The position numbers were made by a program, and so were the translations under genes. The notes beneath the pieces are model-generated. The model ran no database searches. It had not been told where the DNA came from and saw only the letters and a program-made list of their open reading frames with translations. This document shows, piece by piece, positions 47,928 through 57,375 of a DNA stretch of 64,000 nucleotides. This DNA comes from Microbacterium sp. SL75 (GTDB taxonomy: Bacteria; Actinomycetota; Actinomycetes; Actinomycetales; Microbacteriaceae), in assembly GCF_026625865.1 (NCBI RefSeq), contig NZ_CP113067.1:2232001-2296000 (forward strand). The letters run 5' to 3'. Every line of letters starts with the position of its first letter. Position 1 is the first letter of the stretch.

Positions 47928-48743
47928 GTGCGGTTCCGCCGGCGCAGTCGGCCAACCGGAGGATCGTTCGTGCCCGAGGTGACCACCCACACGCGCACCG
48001 TCTCGCTCGGCGAAACCGTCCTCGAGCTGTCGTGGGCAGCGAGCACCGAGGTCGGACGTCGCCGCGAGGTCAATCAAGATGCGGTCTTGGCCGACTACCC
48101 GCTGTTCGTGGTGGCCGACGGTATGGGCGGACACCTGGGCGGAGAGATCGCCAGCGCGAGCACCGTCGAACGTCTCCGTGCCGTCGTCGCGACCGGTCCC
48201 GTCTCGACCAAGAACATCGAGAAGGCCCTGTCCCGCGCGGTCAAAGACATCGTGGCCCACCCGGAGACGACCGACGAGGGCACCGGCACCACGCTCACGG
48301 GCGTATACCTCGAGACCCAGACGGACGAACCCCACTGGGTGACCCTGAACATCGGCGACTCGCGCGTGTATCTTCTGCGCGACGGCGAGATCGTCCAGGT
48401 GACGACCGATCACTCGGTGGTCCAAGAGCTCATCGCGGCGGGACGCCTCAGTCCCGAAGAGGCGGAGAACCACCCGTACGGCAACGTCATCACGCGGGCC
48501 GTCGGCCCGAGCGACAGCGTCAAGCCCGACTATCTTCGCCTCGACGTGCTCGACGGTGACCGCTTCGTCATCTGCTCCGACGGTTTGACCAAGGAGCTCA
48601 CCGACTTCGGCATCCGTCATTTCCTCGAGGCGAACGCCGACCCGGCCGCGGCCGTCGACGCGATGATGGCGGCCGCGCTCGAGAACGGTGGGCGTGACAA
48701 CATCTCGATCGTCGTGCTCGACGTCATCCGTCGCCCCGCATAA
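47928..48743 (+). CDS. PP2C-family serine/threonine phosphatase
   Basis: 271 residues. Metal-binding and catalytic motifs: REVNQDAVL (near 48), VVADGMGGH (near 62), GTGTTLTGV, SDGLTKEL (near 218) and GGRDNISIVVLD (near 252). No membrane helix, so it is soluble, unlike PstP. A likely counterpart for Ser/Thr kinases such as the one at 16795, though not adjacent to it. Confidence 0.9.
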   Translation: MRFRRRSRPTGGSFVPEVTTHTRTVSLGETVLELSWAASTEVGRRREVNQDAVLADYPLFVVADGMGGHLGGEIASASTVERLRAVVATGPVSTKNIEKALSRAVKDIVAHPETTDEGTGTTLTGVYLETQTDEPHWVTLNIGDSRVYLLRDGEIVQVTTDHSVVQELIAAGRLSPEEAENHPYGNVITRAVGPSDSVKPDYLRLDVLDGDRFVICSDGLTKELTDFGIRHFLEANADPAAAVDAMMAAALENGGRDNISIVVLDVIRRPA

Positions 48744-48750
48744 ATTCATC

Positions 48751-48780
48751 TTGACCGCGGAGACCCGCGGATTCTACGTT
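48751..48780 (+). promoter_or_regulatory. Leaderless promoter of the APC transporter
   Basis: TTGACC (48751-48756) and TACGTT (48775-48780) are 18 nt apart. The ATG follows after exactly 6 nt, so transcription should begin at or beside the A of ATG. The clearest leaderless promoter in the window. Confidence 0.75.
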
Positions 48781-48786
48781 CGGCAT

Positions 48787-50319
48787 ATGACCTCTGCACC
48801 CGAACGGACGGCCGGCAAAGGCCTGGCCGCCGGCACCCTCGGTCTCTGGGGCTCGACCGTGATCGGTCTGGCATCCACCGCTCCGGTGTATTCCCTCGTC
48901 GCCACCCTCGGATTCGTCGTCCTCGCGGTGGGGGCTTCGGCGCCGATCGCTTTCGTCCTCGCGTTCATCCCGATGCTGTTCATCGCCTTCGCCTATCGCG
49001 AGCTCAACAACGAGGTGCCCGATTGCGGGACCACGTTCACCTGGAGCACGAAGGCCTTCGGTCCGTGGGCCGGGTGGATGGGCGGCTGGGGCGTCGCGGT
49101 CGCCGGGATCGTCGTGCTCGCCAATCTCTCGCAGATCGCGGGTGTCTACCTCTGGTCCCTCGTCGGCGACGGCTCTCTCGCCCAGAACGTGCCGCTCGTC
49201 ACCGCCACCGGCGTCGCGTTCATCGCGGCGATGACCTTCATCAGCTACCGCGGTGTCGAGATCGGCGAGCGGATCCAGAACATCCTGCTCGCGGTGCAGT
49301 ACGTCGTGCTCGCGCTGTTCGTGGTGCTGGCGCTGTGGAAGTTCTTCGACGGCACCGCGCCGAACCCCACGCCTTTCGACCTCGCATGGTTCAACCCGTT
49401 CGGTTTCACGGACTGGAGCGGGTTCACCGAGGCGGTTCTGCTCGCCCTCTTCATCTACTGGGGCTGGGACACCTGCCTGGCGCTCAACGAAGAGACCAAG
49501 GACCCCCAGCGCATCCCCGGGCGCGCGGCATTGCTCACGACCGTCATCCTGCTCGGCACGTACGTCACGGTCACCGTCGCGGCGATGATGTATGCCGGGG
49601 TCGGAGAAGACGGGGCGGGCCTGGCCAACCCCGCGAACGCCGACGACGTGTTCCTCGCCCTCAAGGACGATCTGTTCGGTCCGTTCGGATGGGTCCTCGT
49701 CGTCGCCGTGCTCATCTCGGCGGTGTCGTCCACGCAGACCACCATCCTCCCCACGGCGCGCGGAACGCTCGCCATGGCCGCGTACAAGGCACTGCCGCAT
49801 CGTTTCCAGACGGTGCACCCCCGCTACCGCACACCGTCGTTCTCGACCCTCGTCATGGGCATCGTCGCGAGCGTCTACTACGTGGGCATGACGATCATCA
49901 GCGACAACATCCTGCAGGATTCGATCCTGTCTCTCGGGCTCGCGATCGCCTTCTACTACTCCATGACCGGGTACGCCTGCGTCTGGTACTACCGTCGGCA
50001 GCTGTTCTCGTCGGCGAAGAACCTCGTGTACCGCGGCATCCTGCCCCTGCTCGGTGCGCTCATGCTGACGTTCGCCTTCGTGCAGTCGGCGATCGACATG
50101 TACGACCCGGAGTACGGCAACACCGTCCTGCTGGGGATCGGCGGCACGTTCGTGGTCGGCATCGGATCGCTCGCGATCGGTGTCGTGCTGATGGTGCTGT
50201 GGTTCCTGTTCCCCGGCTCCCAGCCGTTCTTCCGGGGCGAGAGCCTCAATCGCGAGACCGAGGTGCTCGTGCCGGACGAGCCGATCGCGCACCCGCGCTC
50301 GGTCGACGGGGGTATCTGA
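48787..50319 (+). CDS. APC-family amino acid permease
   Basis: 510 residues, about 12 membrane helices. The first helix has GTLGLWGSTVIGLASTAPVYS, a broken-helix substrate and sodium/proton site of the APC fold; WGWDTCLALNEETKDPQR (near 223) matches the conserved loop in helix 6-7. Imports an amino acid or amine; specificity not readable. An asparaginase gene lies next to it convergently. Confidence 0.9.
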   Translation: MTSAPERTAGKGLAAGTLGLWGSTVIGLASTAPVYSLVATLGFVVLAVGASAPIAFVLAFIPMLFIAFAYRELNNEVPDCGTTFTWSTKAFGPWAGWMGGWGVAVAGIVVLANLSQIAGVYLWSLVGDGSLAQNVPLVTATGVAFIAAMTFISYRGVEIGERIQNILLAVQYVVLALFVVLALWKFFDGTAPNPTPFDLAWFNPFGFTDWSGFTEAVLLALFIYWGWDTCLALNEETKDPQRIPGRAALLTTVILLGTYVTVTVAAMMYAGVGEDGAGLANPANADDVFLALKDDLFGPFGWVLVVAVLISAVSSTQTTILPTARGTLAMAAYKALPHRFQTVHPRYRTPSFSTLVMGIVASVYYVGMTIISDNILQDSILSLGLAIAFYYSMTGYACVWYYRRQLFSSAKNLVYRGILPLLGALMLTFAFVQSAIDMYDPEYGNTVLLGIGGTFVVGIGSLAIGVVLMVLWFLFPGSQPFFRGESLNRETEVLVPDEPIAHPRSVDGGI

Positions 50320-50363
50320 GCGGAGTCGGTCTCGGATCAGCCGGGAGAGCCGTTCTCGAGGCG

Positions 50364-51347
50364 TCAGACCGCGGAGCGGATGGACCCGACCTCGCGACCG
50401 CCGCCGAGCACCGACAGCGAGAGCTGCGCGACAGTGTCGTCGACCTCCTGCGCGCTCAGGGCTCCGACCCGCTCGAGCAGACGCAGGGCGACGACGTGGC
50501 CGGCACGGTTGGAGCCGTCGAGCATCTTGAGGGCGACCGTCGTGCCGTCGGGAGCGGTCATGACCTGCACGCCCTCGGCGCCCATCTTCGAGAAGACGCC
50601 GAGTCGCTCGATGACGACCGTGTCGGGTCGCCCGGGCCCGTCGATGGTCCAGGGGTTCTCCTTCACCGCGCGCACGAGTGTGCCGGCGCTCCGGTGCAGG
50701 GCGAAGGGGGAGCGTTCCGACGAGGTCGCGATGCGCTGGATGGCCCGTGCGAGCCCGACGAGGCTCATGGCGTAGACGGGCGCGCCGCAGCCGTCGATGG
50801 CGGTGGTGGTCGTGCGCTCGCCGACAAGACGCTCGACGACCTCGCGGATGTGGGCCTGGAGCGGATGCTGGGGGTCGAGGTAGTCGCTCGTGCTCCAGCC
50901 GTTGGCCACGCAGGTCGCGAGCATCGCGGCGTGCTTGCCCGAACAGTTCATGCGCAGCGGCGAGGGGGAGGCGTGGTCGCGCACCATGTCGTCGCGCGAG
51001 GCGGTGTCGGTCGGCCACGCGGCGGGGCAGCCCAGGTCGTCCTCGGTGAGGCCGGAGGACTGCAGGATGCCGCGGGCCACCTCGGCGTGACGCTCGGTGC
51101 CCGCGTGGCTCGCCATCGAGATCGCGAGACGTTCGCCGGCCAGATCGGCCCCGGCCGAGAGGCACGCCAGGGCCTGGAGCGGCTTCATGCTCGAGCGGGG
51201 GAGGAAGAGGGCGCTCGCCTCGCCGAGGGTGAGCTTCTCGGATCCGTCGGGGGCGAGGACCACGGCGACGCCGTAGTGACGAGATTCGACGAAGCCGTTG
51301 CGGTCCACGACGGCGAGCTCGACGGAGGCGGGAGGCGTTGCGGGCAT
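50364..51347 (-). CDS. Asparaginase, rhizobial AnsA-like type
   Basis: 327 residues. This is the separate asparaginase II family, not homologous to bacterial type I/II enzymes: RSSMKPLQALACL (near 52), SMASHAGTERH, MNCSGKHAAMLATC (near 135) with conserved Cys and Lys, DGCGAPVYAMSL (near 192). Starts at ATG 51347, MPATPPASVELAVV. Would release ammonia from asparagine in the cytoplasm; no signal peptide. The gene's -10 (TACGAT) lies 6 nt before ATG, though the GGGGGG between might act as a ribosome site. Confidence 0.88.
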   Translation of the reverse strand: MPATPPASVELAVVDRNGFVESRHYGVAVVLAPDGSEKLTLGEASALFLPRSSMKPLQALACLSAGADLAGERLAISMASHAGTERHAEVARGILQSSGLTEDDLGCPAAWPTDTASRDDMVRDHASPSPLRMNCSGKHAAMLATCVANGWSTSDYLDPQHPLQAHIREVVERLVGERTTTTAIDGCGAPVYAMSLVGLARAIQRIATSSERSPFALHRSAGTLVRAVKENPWTIDGPGRPDTVVIERLGVFSKMGAEGVQVMTAPDGTTVALKMLDGSNRAGHVVALRLLERVGALSAQEVDDTVAQLSLSVLGGGREVGSIRSAV

Positions 51348-51353
51348 CCCCCC

Positions 51354-51359
51354 ATCGTA
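51354..51359 (-). promoter_or_regulatory. -10 element of the asparaginase gene
   Basis: Minus-strand TACGAT ends 6 nt before the ATG. The 290-nt gap 51348-51637 also holds a plus-strand TACAGT (51498-51503), a possible -10 for the secreted protein pair with a leader of about 130 nt. Confidence 0.5.
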
Positions 51360-51637
51360 TCCCCGGGCCCCCTCCGCCCCCGGGCGCGTGAGAGGACGTC
51401 GGCGAGGGGAGAACCGACCGGGATCGCGACCAGAACAGGACGGGTCTCGTTCATCGGAGCGACCCGATTCGGACCCGCGTCCGGAGGGGGCGCTGCCTAC
51501 AGTCGGGTCGCCCGCTTCCGCGGGCCGCTCCCCACAGCTTCGAGTCGTCTGCTCCCGCCGCCCACGAGCGCCGACTCTCCGCGGCACCCGTCCGCGCGCC
51601 GCGGGGGAGCGTACGCACCCGGAAGGACCCGTCACCC

Positions 51638-53188
51638 ATGACCCCCACCCGATCGCGACTGCTCCGCGCGGCCGCGACCCTCGTGGCCGCCGCGAGCCTG
51701 CTGGCATCCGCTCCCCCCGCTGTTGCGGCCACGGCCCCGGCCAACGCCGTCGGGGCCGCGCAACTCGTCCTCGTCGAAAGCGTCCACGCGAGCGGCAAGG
51801 TGCTCCAGATCGGGGCCGGCGACGCGCAGGTCTCGAGCGCACCGGGAGCGACCGTCCCCGCCGTCGCCTCGATCTCGTCGATGGCGCAGGCCGACCCCCG
51901 GACGCTCTCCGCCCAGGCTCTGCGTCTGTACCCTGTCGTCGGCTCGGCCCGCACCTTCCTGATCGCCGACCAGAAGGACCGGGTCCTCATCCGCTCGCGC
52001 AACGATCAGGAGACGTTCCGCTACCTGCAGACGGCCGACGTCGCCGACTCCGCCACCGACCCCTACGCCCAGTGGGAGCTGCGCGACGCGGGCAACGGCA
52101 CGGTGAACCTCGTGAACGTGCAGCGCGATCGCGACGGCAAGGAGTCGGCTCTCGACCTCTACAACTGGAAGACCGCCGACGGATCCGAGGTGCAGACCTA
52201 CACCCTCAACGCCTCCGCCGCGGTGCAGCAGTGGCGCGTGCACCCCCTCACCCCGACCGTGACCTCGCCCGCGGTCGTGACGACCCCGGGCGTGCTCCCC
52301 GCGCTGCCGAGCAGCCTCACCGGGCGCTACGGCTGGGGCCGCACGATCACGCTGTCGCCCATCACGTGGGCGATGCCCGCCGCGACGACGTGGCTGACCC
52401 CCGGAGTGGTGTCGGTCGCCGGCTCCGCGAAGGGCCTCTTCGGTGAGGACGTCGCGCTCTCGGCATCCGTCGCCGTCGGCGCGCTCTCGGATGCCGCCGA
52501 CTCCTCGCTCACCACCTACGCCGGCGCGACGGTGGCCGAGGTCGCCATGCGCGCCCCGAGCACGGTCCAGCGTCGCATCGGCGACACCGGGCAGAGCGTG
52601 ACCGCTGCCGTGCGGTGGGACTTCTCGAAGGTGACGGATGCCGCGTTCTCGACGCCGGGGACCGTCAGGGTCCCCGCGGTATCGGGACTCGGCTTCTCGG
52701 CCACCCTTGTCGTCACGGTCGCCGCGGCTCAACAGGTGAACGTCCTGCGCCAGTCGGGAGTGCACCCGGACTGGTCGTTCAAGGACTCCACGACCTTCGC
52801 GCTGACCGACGGCAACCGCACCGCCACGGGCTTCGCCGACTGGCGCTCGGGCGGGGCCGCGAACCGCGTGAACCCCAACCGCGTGACCTTCTACCTCGAT
52901 CAGCCGCGACAGATCACCGGCGTGAACGTGTACGACATCGGCGGCAAGCAGAACATCGGCTCGGTCACGGTGCAGTACCGCACCACGCGCGGGGGGTGGG
53001 CGAACCTGCCGTCCGCGACGACCTGGCCGGCCGCGAACACCTCGACCGATCTGCGTCTCGAGGTCACCGCGTCCCGACCGGTCCTGGCGACCGGGCTCCG
53101 CGTGCTCGTGAAGAACAAGACCTCGTCCACCTGGATGACCCTGTCCGAGATCGAGGCCTACGGTCCTCAGCTCACCCCCGTCTCCTGA
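51638..53188 (+). CDS. Large secreted protein with ricin-like, Ig-like and discoidin-type regions
   Basis: 516 residues. Signal peptide (about 1-30, cleavage after PPAVAA). Residues about 40-205 look like a ricin-type beta-trefoil (YAQWELRDAGNGTVNLVN, QQWRVHPL). A bacterial Ig-like region follows (about 230-375, VRWDFSKVTDAAFSTPGTVR), then an F5/8-type C (discoidin) domain (about 385-510, ANRVNPNRVTFYLDQPRQIT, ENIGSVTVQYR-type). No enzyme motif; likely binds glycans outside the cell. Followed at 26 nt by the metallophosphoesterase gene, so the two are probably co-expressed. AAGGACCCGTCACCC precedes ATG. Confidence 0.75.
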   Translation: MTPTRSRLLRAAATLVAAASLLASAPPAVAATAPANAVGAAQLVLVESVHASGKVLQIGAGDAQVSSAPGATVPAVASISSMAQADPRTLSAQALRLYPVVGSARTFLIADQKDRVLIRSRNDQETFRYLQTADVADSATDPYAQWELRDAGNGTVNLVNVQRDRDGKESALDLYNWKTADGSEVQTYTLNASAAVQQWRVHPLTPTVTSPAVVTTPGVLPALPSSLTGRYGWGRTITLSPITWAMPAATTWLTPGVVSVAGSAKGLFGEDVALSASVAVGALSDAADSSLTTYAGATVAEVAMRAPSTVQRRIGDTGQSVTAAVRWDFSKVTDAAFSTPGTVRVPAVSGLGFSATLVVTVAAAQQVNVLRQSGVHPDWSFKDSTTFALTDGNRTATGFADWRSGGAANRVNPNRVTFYLDQPRQITGVNVYDIGGKQNIGSVTVQYRTTRGGWANLPSATTWPAANTSTDLRLEVTASRPVLATGLRVLVKNKTSSTWMTLSEIEAYGPQLTPVS

Positions 53189-53214
53189 ACGACACCCCCG
53201 ACATGAGAAGAGAT

Positions 53215-56130
53215 ATGTTCCCTCGTCTGCGCCGCTCGGTACGCGGCATCTCGGCCGGAATGGTCGTCGGCGCGCTCGCCGTTTCGAGCCTCGCCTTCGG
53301 CGGTGCCTCGGTCGCGCTCGCCGCCTCCACCACGACCTCGACCTCGACCCCCGGCGCGCCCGCCGCCTCCTCGGCGGCGGGACCGGCGACCGCGTCGACC
53401 CCGGGCACCTCGGCGGCGTCCGGCTCCACGGCGGCGGCGGTCTCGGCATCCGGGACGTCCTCGTCGGCGGGACGCTCGAGCTTCCTGCTGCCGGTGCTGC
53501 CGGACACGCAGTTCTACTCGCGCTACAGCGCCTCGCAGTTCGTGCCGCAGTACGGCACCAACCCCTTCGAGGTGCAGACCCAGTGGGTCGTCGACAACAA
53601 GAAGACCCTCAACATCCCGTTCGCGATGCAGCTGGGTGACGTCGTCGACCAGCAGGGCAAGAGCGACCAGTGGAGCGCCGCGGCCAAGGCGATGAAGATC
53701 CTCGAAGACGGCAAGGTGCCGTACTCGGTGATCCCCGGCAACCACGACGTGGCCGACCAGGGGGCGCGCTCCTCGGAGGGCAACGCCGCGAACTACCTCG
53801 CGAACTTCGGCGCCTCGACGCTGCAGCGCCAGGGCGGCTCGACCCTGCTCGGAACCTTCCAGAACGGTTACTCCTCGGCCTACCGTTTCTCGGCCGAGGG
53901 TCACGACTGGGTCGTGCTGTCGCTGGGATGGAACGCCTCGGACGACACCTTCGCCTGGGCCCAGGGGATCCTGGATGCCAACAAGGGCGTGCCCGTGATC
54001 CTGTCGTCGCACGCGATCATCGGCATCGACCAGGACCAGGTGTCGCCGACCAGCTGGTGGTACGGCGACCTGCTGTGGGACAAGCTCATCCGCAAGAACG
54101 ACCAGATCGTGCTGACGCTGAACGGGCACTTCCACGGCGCGACCATGCGCACGCTGACGAACAACTTCGGGCACCCCGTGCACGAGGTGCTCACCGACTA
54201 CCAAATGGCCGCGGACGGCGGGAACGGCATCATGACGCTGTTCGAGTTCGACCTGTCGGGAGGGAGCATCGACGTGTCGACCATCTCGCCGTGGGTGGGC
54301 AAGAAGCACGCCGACTCGCGGACCTCGACCGACGCCCCCGTGCTCACCGGCACCTGGCAGCAGTTCTCGCTCGCGATGGACTTCGGCTCGCGGTTCGGGT
54401 GGGGAGCGCCCTCGGCCGCCCAGGCCGATGGCTCCGACCTCACCGCCGCCGCGAAGGACATCGTGTCGCGGGGATGGACCGGGTCGTCGACGGGGGAGAA
54501 GCTCGCCGCCGCGGGCGACGCCTCGGACTACTTCGCCGTGCCCGGGACCGTGGCGCACTGGCGCTTCGGCGACGTGAAGGAGGGTGTGGTCGACGAGAAC
54601 ACCGTCGTCCCCGACATCGCCGGGTCGAGCCCGATGTACCGTCTGCCGCTGGAACAGACCGACGCCCCCGACGAGCTCGACGACGTGGCGGTCACCCACA
54701 AGGACGTTCCGTTCTACTCCGCCGACCGCGGCGCAGTGTGCTTCAGCGACGTGCATCGCAACGCCAGCGGCCCCGACAACCTCGCCTTCCTCACGACCGA
54801 GTACGGCGCTCCGGCGACCTCTGCGCATCTGAACGCCCAGTCGGGGTACACCCTCGAGACCTTCCTGCAGATGGATGCCGACTGGACCGAGGCCGCGAAC
54901 CGCTGGGGCGCCGCGATCAGCCGCGGCGGCGCGCGTAGCTGGATCGGCATCAACGACTCGTCCGACGAGGGGGCGGGAGCGGCGTGGCTGGGGATCTCGA
55001 ACCTGCGCGAGTACCAGTTCTCGGCGGCCGACACCGCGTCGAAGAACTCGTACACGCTCTGGTCGGGAGAGATCATGCCCGGGAGCTGGCACCATGTCGC
55101 GATCGTGGACGACCCCGCGGCGGGAACGGTAATCATGTACGTCGACGGCGTGCCGGTCCTGCGCAACGCCTCGGGAGTGGGCGGCATGATGGCCGCCGAT
55201 CTCATGCCGTGGGTGATCGGTGCGTCGCTGTGGAACACCGAGCCCGAGCACGGCTGGTACGGGTGCGTGGGTGAGACCCGCATCGTCGATCACGCCCTGC
55301 CCCGCGAGCAGTTCCTCTTCCAGCGCGCCGACCTCGACGCCACCGCCTCGGCCTTCGCCGTGACCACGCCGTTGTCGGGCGTGCTGGCCTCGACCGCGAC
55401 GGTGCCGACCCTCGAGGGGCGCGGTGTCGTGGGTGCGCAGGTCGCGGTCCGCGTCGACGGGGCCGACGCGGGCTCGACAGCCGTCGGCGCCGACGGCGCG
55501 TGGCGGTTGACGCTGAAGACGCCCGTCGCAGGCGTCGGCGCGCACGCCCTGTCGTTCACGCAGTCCATCGGCACGCGGGTCGGGTCGCCGCTCGAGCTGA
55601 CGGTGACGATGGGAGTGGATGCCGCGTGGACTCCCGATCCTGAGAAGGTGGCGACCGACAAGGAGGGGACGGTCACCGTCACCCCGAGCACCTTCCACGC
55701 CGGAGACACGGTGACGGTCGGCGTGCCCGCCGGTCTCGAGGGGAAGGACCTCTACGGGTTCCTCTTCTCGCAGCCGACGGGGCTGGGCACGGCGACCGTG
55801 GCGAACCGTGCGATCTCGCTCACGGTTCCCGGGAGCGTGCCCGCGGGCGAGCACCGTCTCGCCGTCTACACCGCGACGGGTGAGCTGGTGGGCTGGGCGC
55901 GCGTGAGCGTCGCTCGTCCCGTCGTGACCGTCGACCCGGCTGCGGGCGCCGGTGGCGCTGCGACCGCGGGCACCACGGGTGCGAGCGCCGGCGGGCAGCC
56001 GTCGACCCCGCGTCGGGGCGATCTCGCGGCCACCGGTGTGGCCTCGGGAGTCCTGGCCGCTCTGTCGGGCGTCGCCCTGATGCTCGCCGTGCTCGGTCTG
56101 GTGCTGCGACGGGTTCGCCGCCGCGCCTGA
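53215..56130 (+). CDS. Sortase-anchored metallophosphoesterase with LamG-like domain
   Basis: 971 residues. Signal peptide (about 1-40), a Ser/Ala/Thr-rich linker (to 85), then a calcineurin-like phosphoesterase with LPVLPDTQFYS, MQLGDVVDQ, VIPGNHDVAD, SSHAIIG and LNGHFHG, the full set of metal ligands. A LamG/concanavalin-like domain follows (about 490-705, AHWRFGD, ETFLQMDADW, GSWHHVAIVDD), then two Ig-like or Big-type repeats (to about 905). The C-terminus has LAATG, a hydrophobic helix and RRVRRRA: a class-E type sortase anchor. ATG 53215 preferred because AGAAGAG lies just upstream. Likely a cell-wall enzyme for phosphorylated polymers or nucleotides. Confidence 0.88.
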   Translation: MFPRLRRSVRGISAGMVVGALAVSSLAFGGASVALAASTTTSTSTPGAPAASSAAGPATASTPGTSAASGSTAAAVSASGTSSSAGRSSFLLPVLPDTQFYSRYSASQFVPQYGTNPFEVQTQWVVDNKKTLNIPFAMQLGDVVDQQGKSDQWSAAAKAMKILEDGKVPYSVIPGNHDVADQGARSSEGNAANYLANFGASTLQRQGGSTLLGTFQNGYSSAYRFSAEGHDWVVLSLGWNASDDTFAWAQGILDANKGVPVILSSHAIIGIDQDQVSPTSWWYGDLLWDKLIRKNDQIVLTLNGHFHGATMRTLTNNFGHPVHEVLTDYQMAADGGNGIMTLFEFDLSGGSIDVSTISPWVGKKHADSRTSTDAPVLTGTWQQFSLAMDFGSRFGWGAPSAAQADGSDLTAAAKDIVSRGWTGSSTGEKLAAAGDASDYFAVPGTVAHWRFGDVKEGVVDENTVVPDIAGSSPMYRLPLEQTDAPDELDDVAVTHKDVPFYSADRGAVCFSDVHRNASGPDNLAFLTTEYGAPATSAHLNAQSGYTLETFLQMDADWTEAANRWGAAISRGGARSWIGINDSSDEGAGAAWLGISNLREYQFSAADTASKNSYTLWSGEIMPGSWHHVAIVDDPAAGTVIMYVDGVPVLRNASGVGGMMAADLMPWVIGASLWNTEPEHGWYGCVGETRIVDHALPREQFLFQRADLDATASAFAVTTPLSGVLASTATVPTLEGRGVVGAQVAVRVDGADAGSTAVGADGAWRLTLKTPVAGVGAHALSFTQSIGTRVGSPLELTVTMGVDAAWTPDPEKVATDKEGTVTVTPSTFHAGDTVTVGVPAGLEGKDLYGFLFSQPTGLGTATVANRAISLTVPGSVPAGEHRLAVYTATGELVGWARVSVARPVVTVDPAAGAGGAATAGTTGASAGGQPSTPRRGDLAATGVASGVLAALSGVALMLAVLGLVLRRVRRRA

Positions 56131-56144
56131 CGATGACGCGAAAG

Positions 56145-56175
56145 GATCCCCGTCCGGCTCGCCCGGGCGGGGATC
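56145..56175 (+). terminator. Terminator after the metallophosphoesterase gene
   Basis: GATCCCCG (56145-56152) pairs with CGGGGATC (56168-56175), with an inner CCGG/CCGG-type pairing, ending in TT. Confidence 0.7.
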
Positions 56176-56224
56176 TTCGCGCTCCAGTGGCCCGCGCGCG
56201 GGCGCGGACGGGCAGACTGGGGAC

Positions 56225-56695
56225 ATGAACGGAGAGCACCACTACCGCCTGCGATCGACCTGGACCGGCGACCTGGGGACGGGTACGAGCGGGTACCGCG
56301 ACTACGAGCGTGCCGTGACCCTCGAGGTCGACGGAAAGCCCGCGATCGCGGCATCCGCCGACAAGCCCTTCCGCGGGGACCCCGCCAAGTGGAATCCCGA
56401 AGAACTCCTGATCGCCGCGCTCAGCGAGTGCCATCTGCTGTCGTACCTGCACGCGTGCGTCACGACCGGCGTCGTCGTCACCGGTTACGAGGACGACGCC
56501 ACCGGCACGATGCAGGAGGACGGCAACAGCGGGGGAGCGTTCACCGAGGTCGTTCTGCGCCCCCGCGTCCGCGTGGCCGAGGAGTCCATGATCGAGGCGG
56601 CGGTCGCCGCCCACCGGCAGGCGCGCGAATGGTGCTTCATCGCCAACTCCGTCAACTTTCCCGTGCGACACGAACCCGAGGTCACGGTCGGCTGA
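56225..56695 (+). CDS. OsmC-family peroxiredoxin-like protein
   Basis: 156 residues. The two catalytic cysteines are in ALSECHLLSYL (near 60) and REWCFIANS (near 138). FRGDPAKWNPEELLIAALSE is the classic OsmC helix entry. Reduces organic hydroperoxides with thiol donors. CAGACT lies 6 nt before ATG, with GGGG between. Confidence 0.9.
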   Translation: MNGEHHYRLRSTWTGDLGTGTSGYRDYERAVTLEVDGKPAIAASADKPFRGDPAKWNPEELLIAALSECHLLSYLHACVTTGVVVTGYEDDATGTMQEDGNSGGAFTEVVLRPRVRVAEESMIEAAVAAHRQAREWCFIANSVNFPVRHEPEVTVG

Positions 56696-56730
56696 GCGCC
56701 GAGCGTCGCGGGGAGGATGCCGCGGCGTCG

Positions 56731-56736
56731 TACAGT
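56731..56736 (+). promoter_or_regulatory. -10 element of a leaderless transcript
   Basis: TACAGT ends exactly 6 nt before the ATG at 56743; GAGCGC between is not a ribosome site. Confidence 0.6.
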
Positions 56737-56742
56737 GAGCGC

Positions 56743-57222
56743 ATGCAGCTCGAACCCGCCCTGCGCCGACTCGACCGGATCGCCGGGGGCCGTCAGGCCG
56801 ATCACCGCGTCGCCGTCTCCACCGACCCGAAGGTGTACCGCGCCTTCCGCGCCATCACGCTTCTGCTTGCGGTCGGTTTCGTGCTCGGTGTCGCGACGGT
56901 CGTCGTCGCCCTCGTCATGACGATGAACGGCGACGACGTCGGCTTCGCCGTCTGGATGCGCTGCCTCGTGGTGCTCGCCATTACCACGACCCTGTTCTAC
57001 TTCCTCTGGCGTGCCCGCGTCGGCTGGTACTGGGCGTTCCGTCGGCTGCAGCTGTTCAGCCGCATCTTCCCGGTCATCGCCCTCGTCCTCGCCGCCATCC
57101 CGGGGCTCTACCCGTTCTGGGTCGTCAGTGAGCAGATTCTCTTCGCGATCCTGCTCATCGGCGTCTCGGACTACCTGCAGTCCGACGCCGTACGCGCCGC
57201 ATACCCCAAACCGCAGCGCTGA
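56743..57222 (+). CDS. Hypothetical integral membrane protein
   Basis: 159 residues. A 35-residue basic cytoplasmic N-terminus leads to four membrane helices (about 38-60, 70-88, 102-120, 124-140), with the Trp-rich loop RARVGWYWAFRRLQLFSRI between helices 2 and 3. C-terminus ends KPQR. No known family recognised. Converges on glpK across a strong shared terminator. Confidence 0.65.
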   Translation: MQLEPALRRLDRIAGGRQADHRVAVSTDPKVYRAFRAITLLLAVGFVLGVATVVVALVMTMNGDDVGFAVWMRCLVVLAITTTLFYFLWRARVGWYWAFRRLQLFSRIFPVIALVLAAIPGLYPFWVVSEQILFAILLIGVSDYLQSDAVRAAYPKPQR

Positions 57223-57315
57223 GTCGGTGGCATCCGCGTGCCGCGAACCCGGCGTGTCGGGGGAGCGAGCGATCTCTGCGACGGCCTCAGGACCTCACGG
57301 CCCCGAGAACCGCGG

Positions 57316-57362
57316 GAACGACGGAACCCCGCCGGCATGAGGCCGACGGGGTTCCGTCGTTC
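57316..57362. terminator. Strong bidirectional terminator
   Basis: A 21-nt arm starting GAACGACGGAACCCCGCCGG pairs with 57342-57362 at 20 of 21 positions, across a 5-nt loop. It ends glpK and the membrane protein gene. Confidence 0.9.
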
Positions 57363-57375
57363 GTGAGGGGCGGGA

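Noticed and set aside
53167..56226. A 1019-codon minus-strand open frame
   Set aside because: Antisense to the metallophosphoesterase gene, low-complexity His/Arg/Gly translation, no family pattern.
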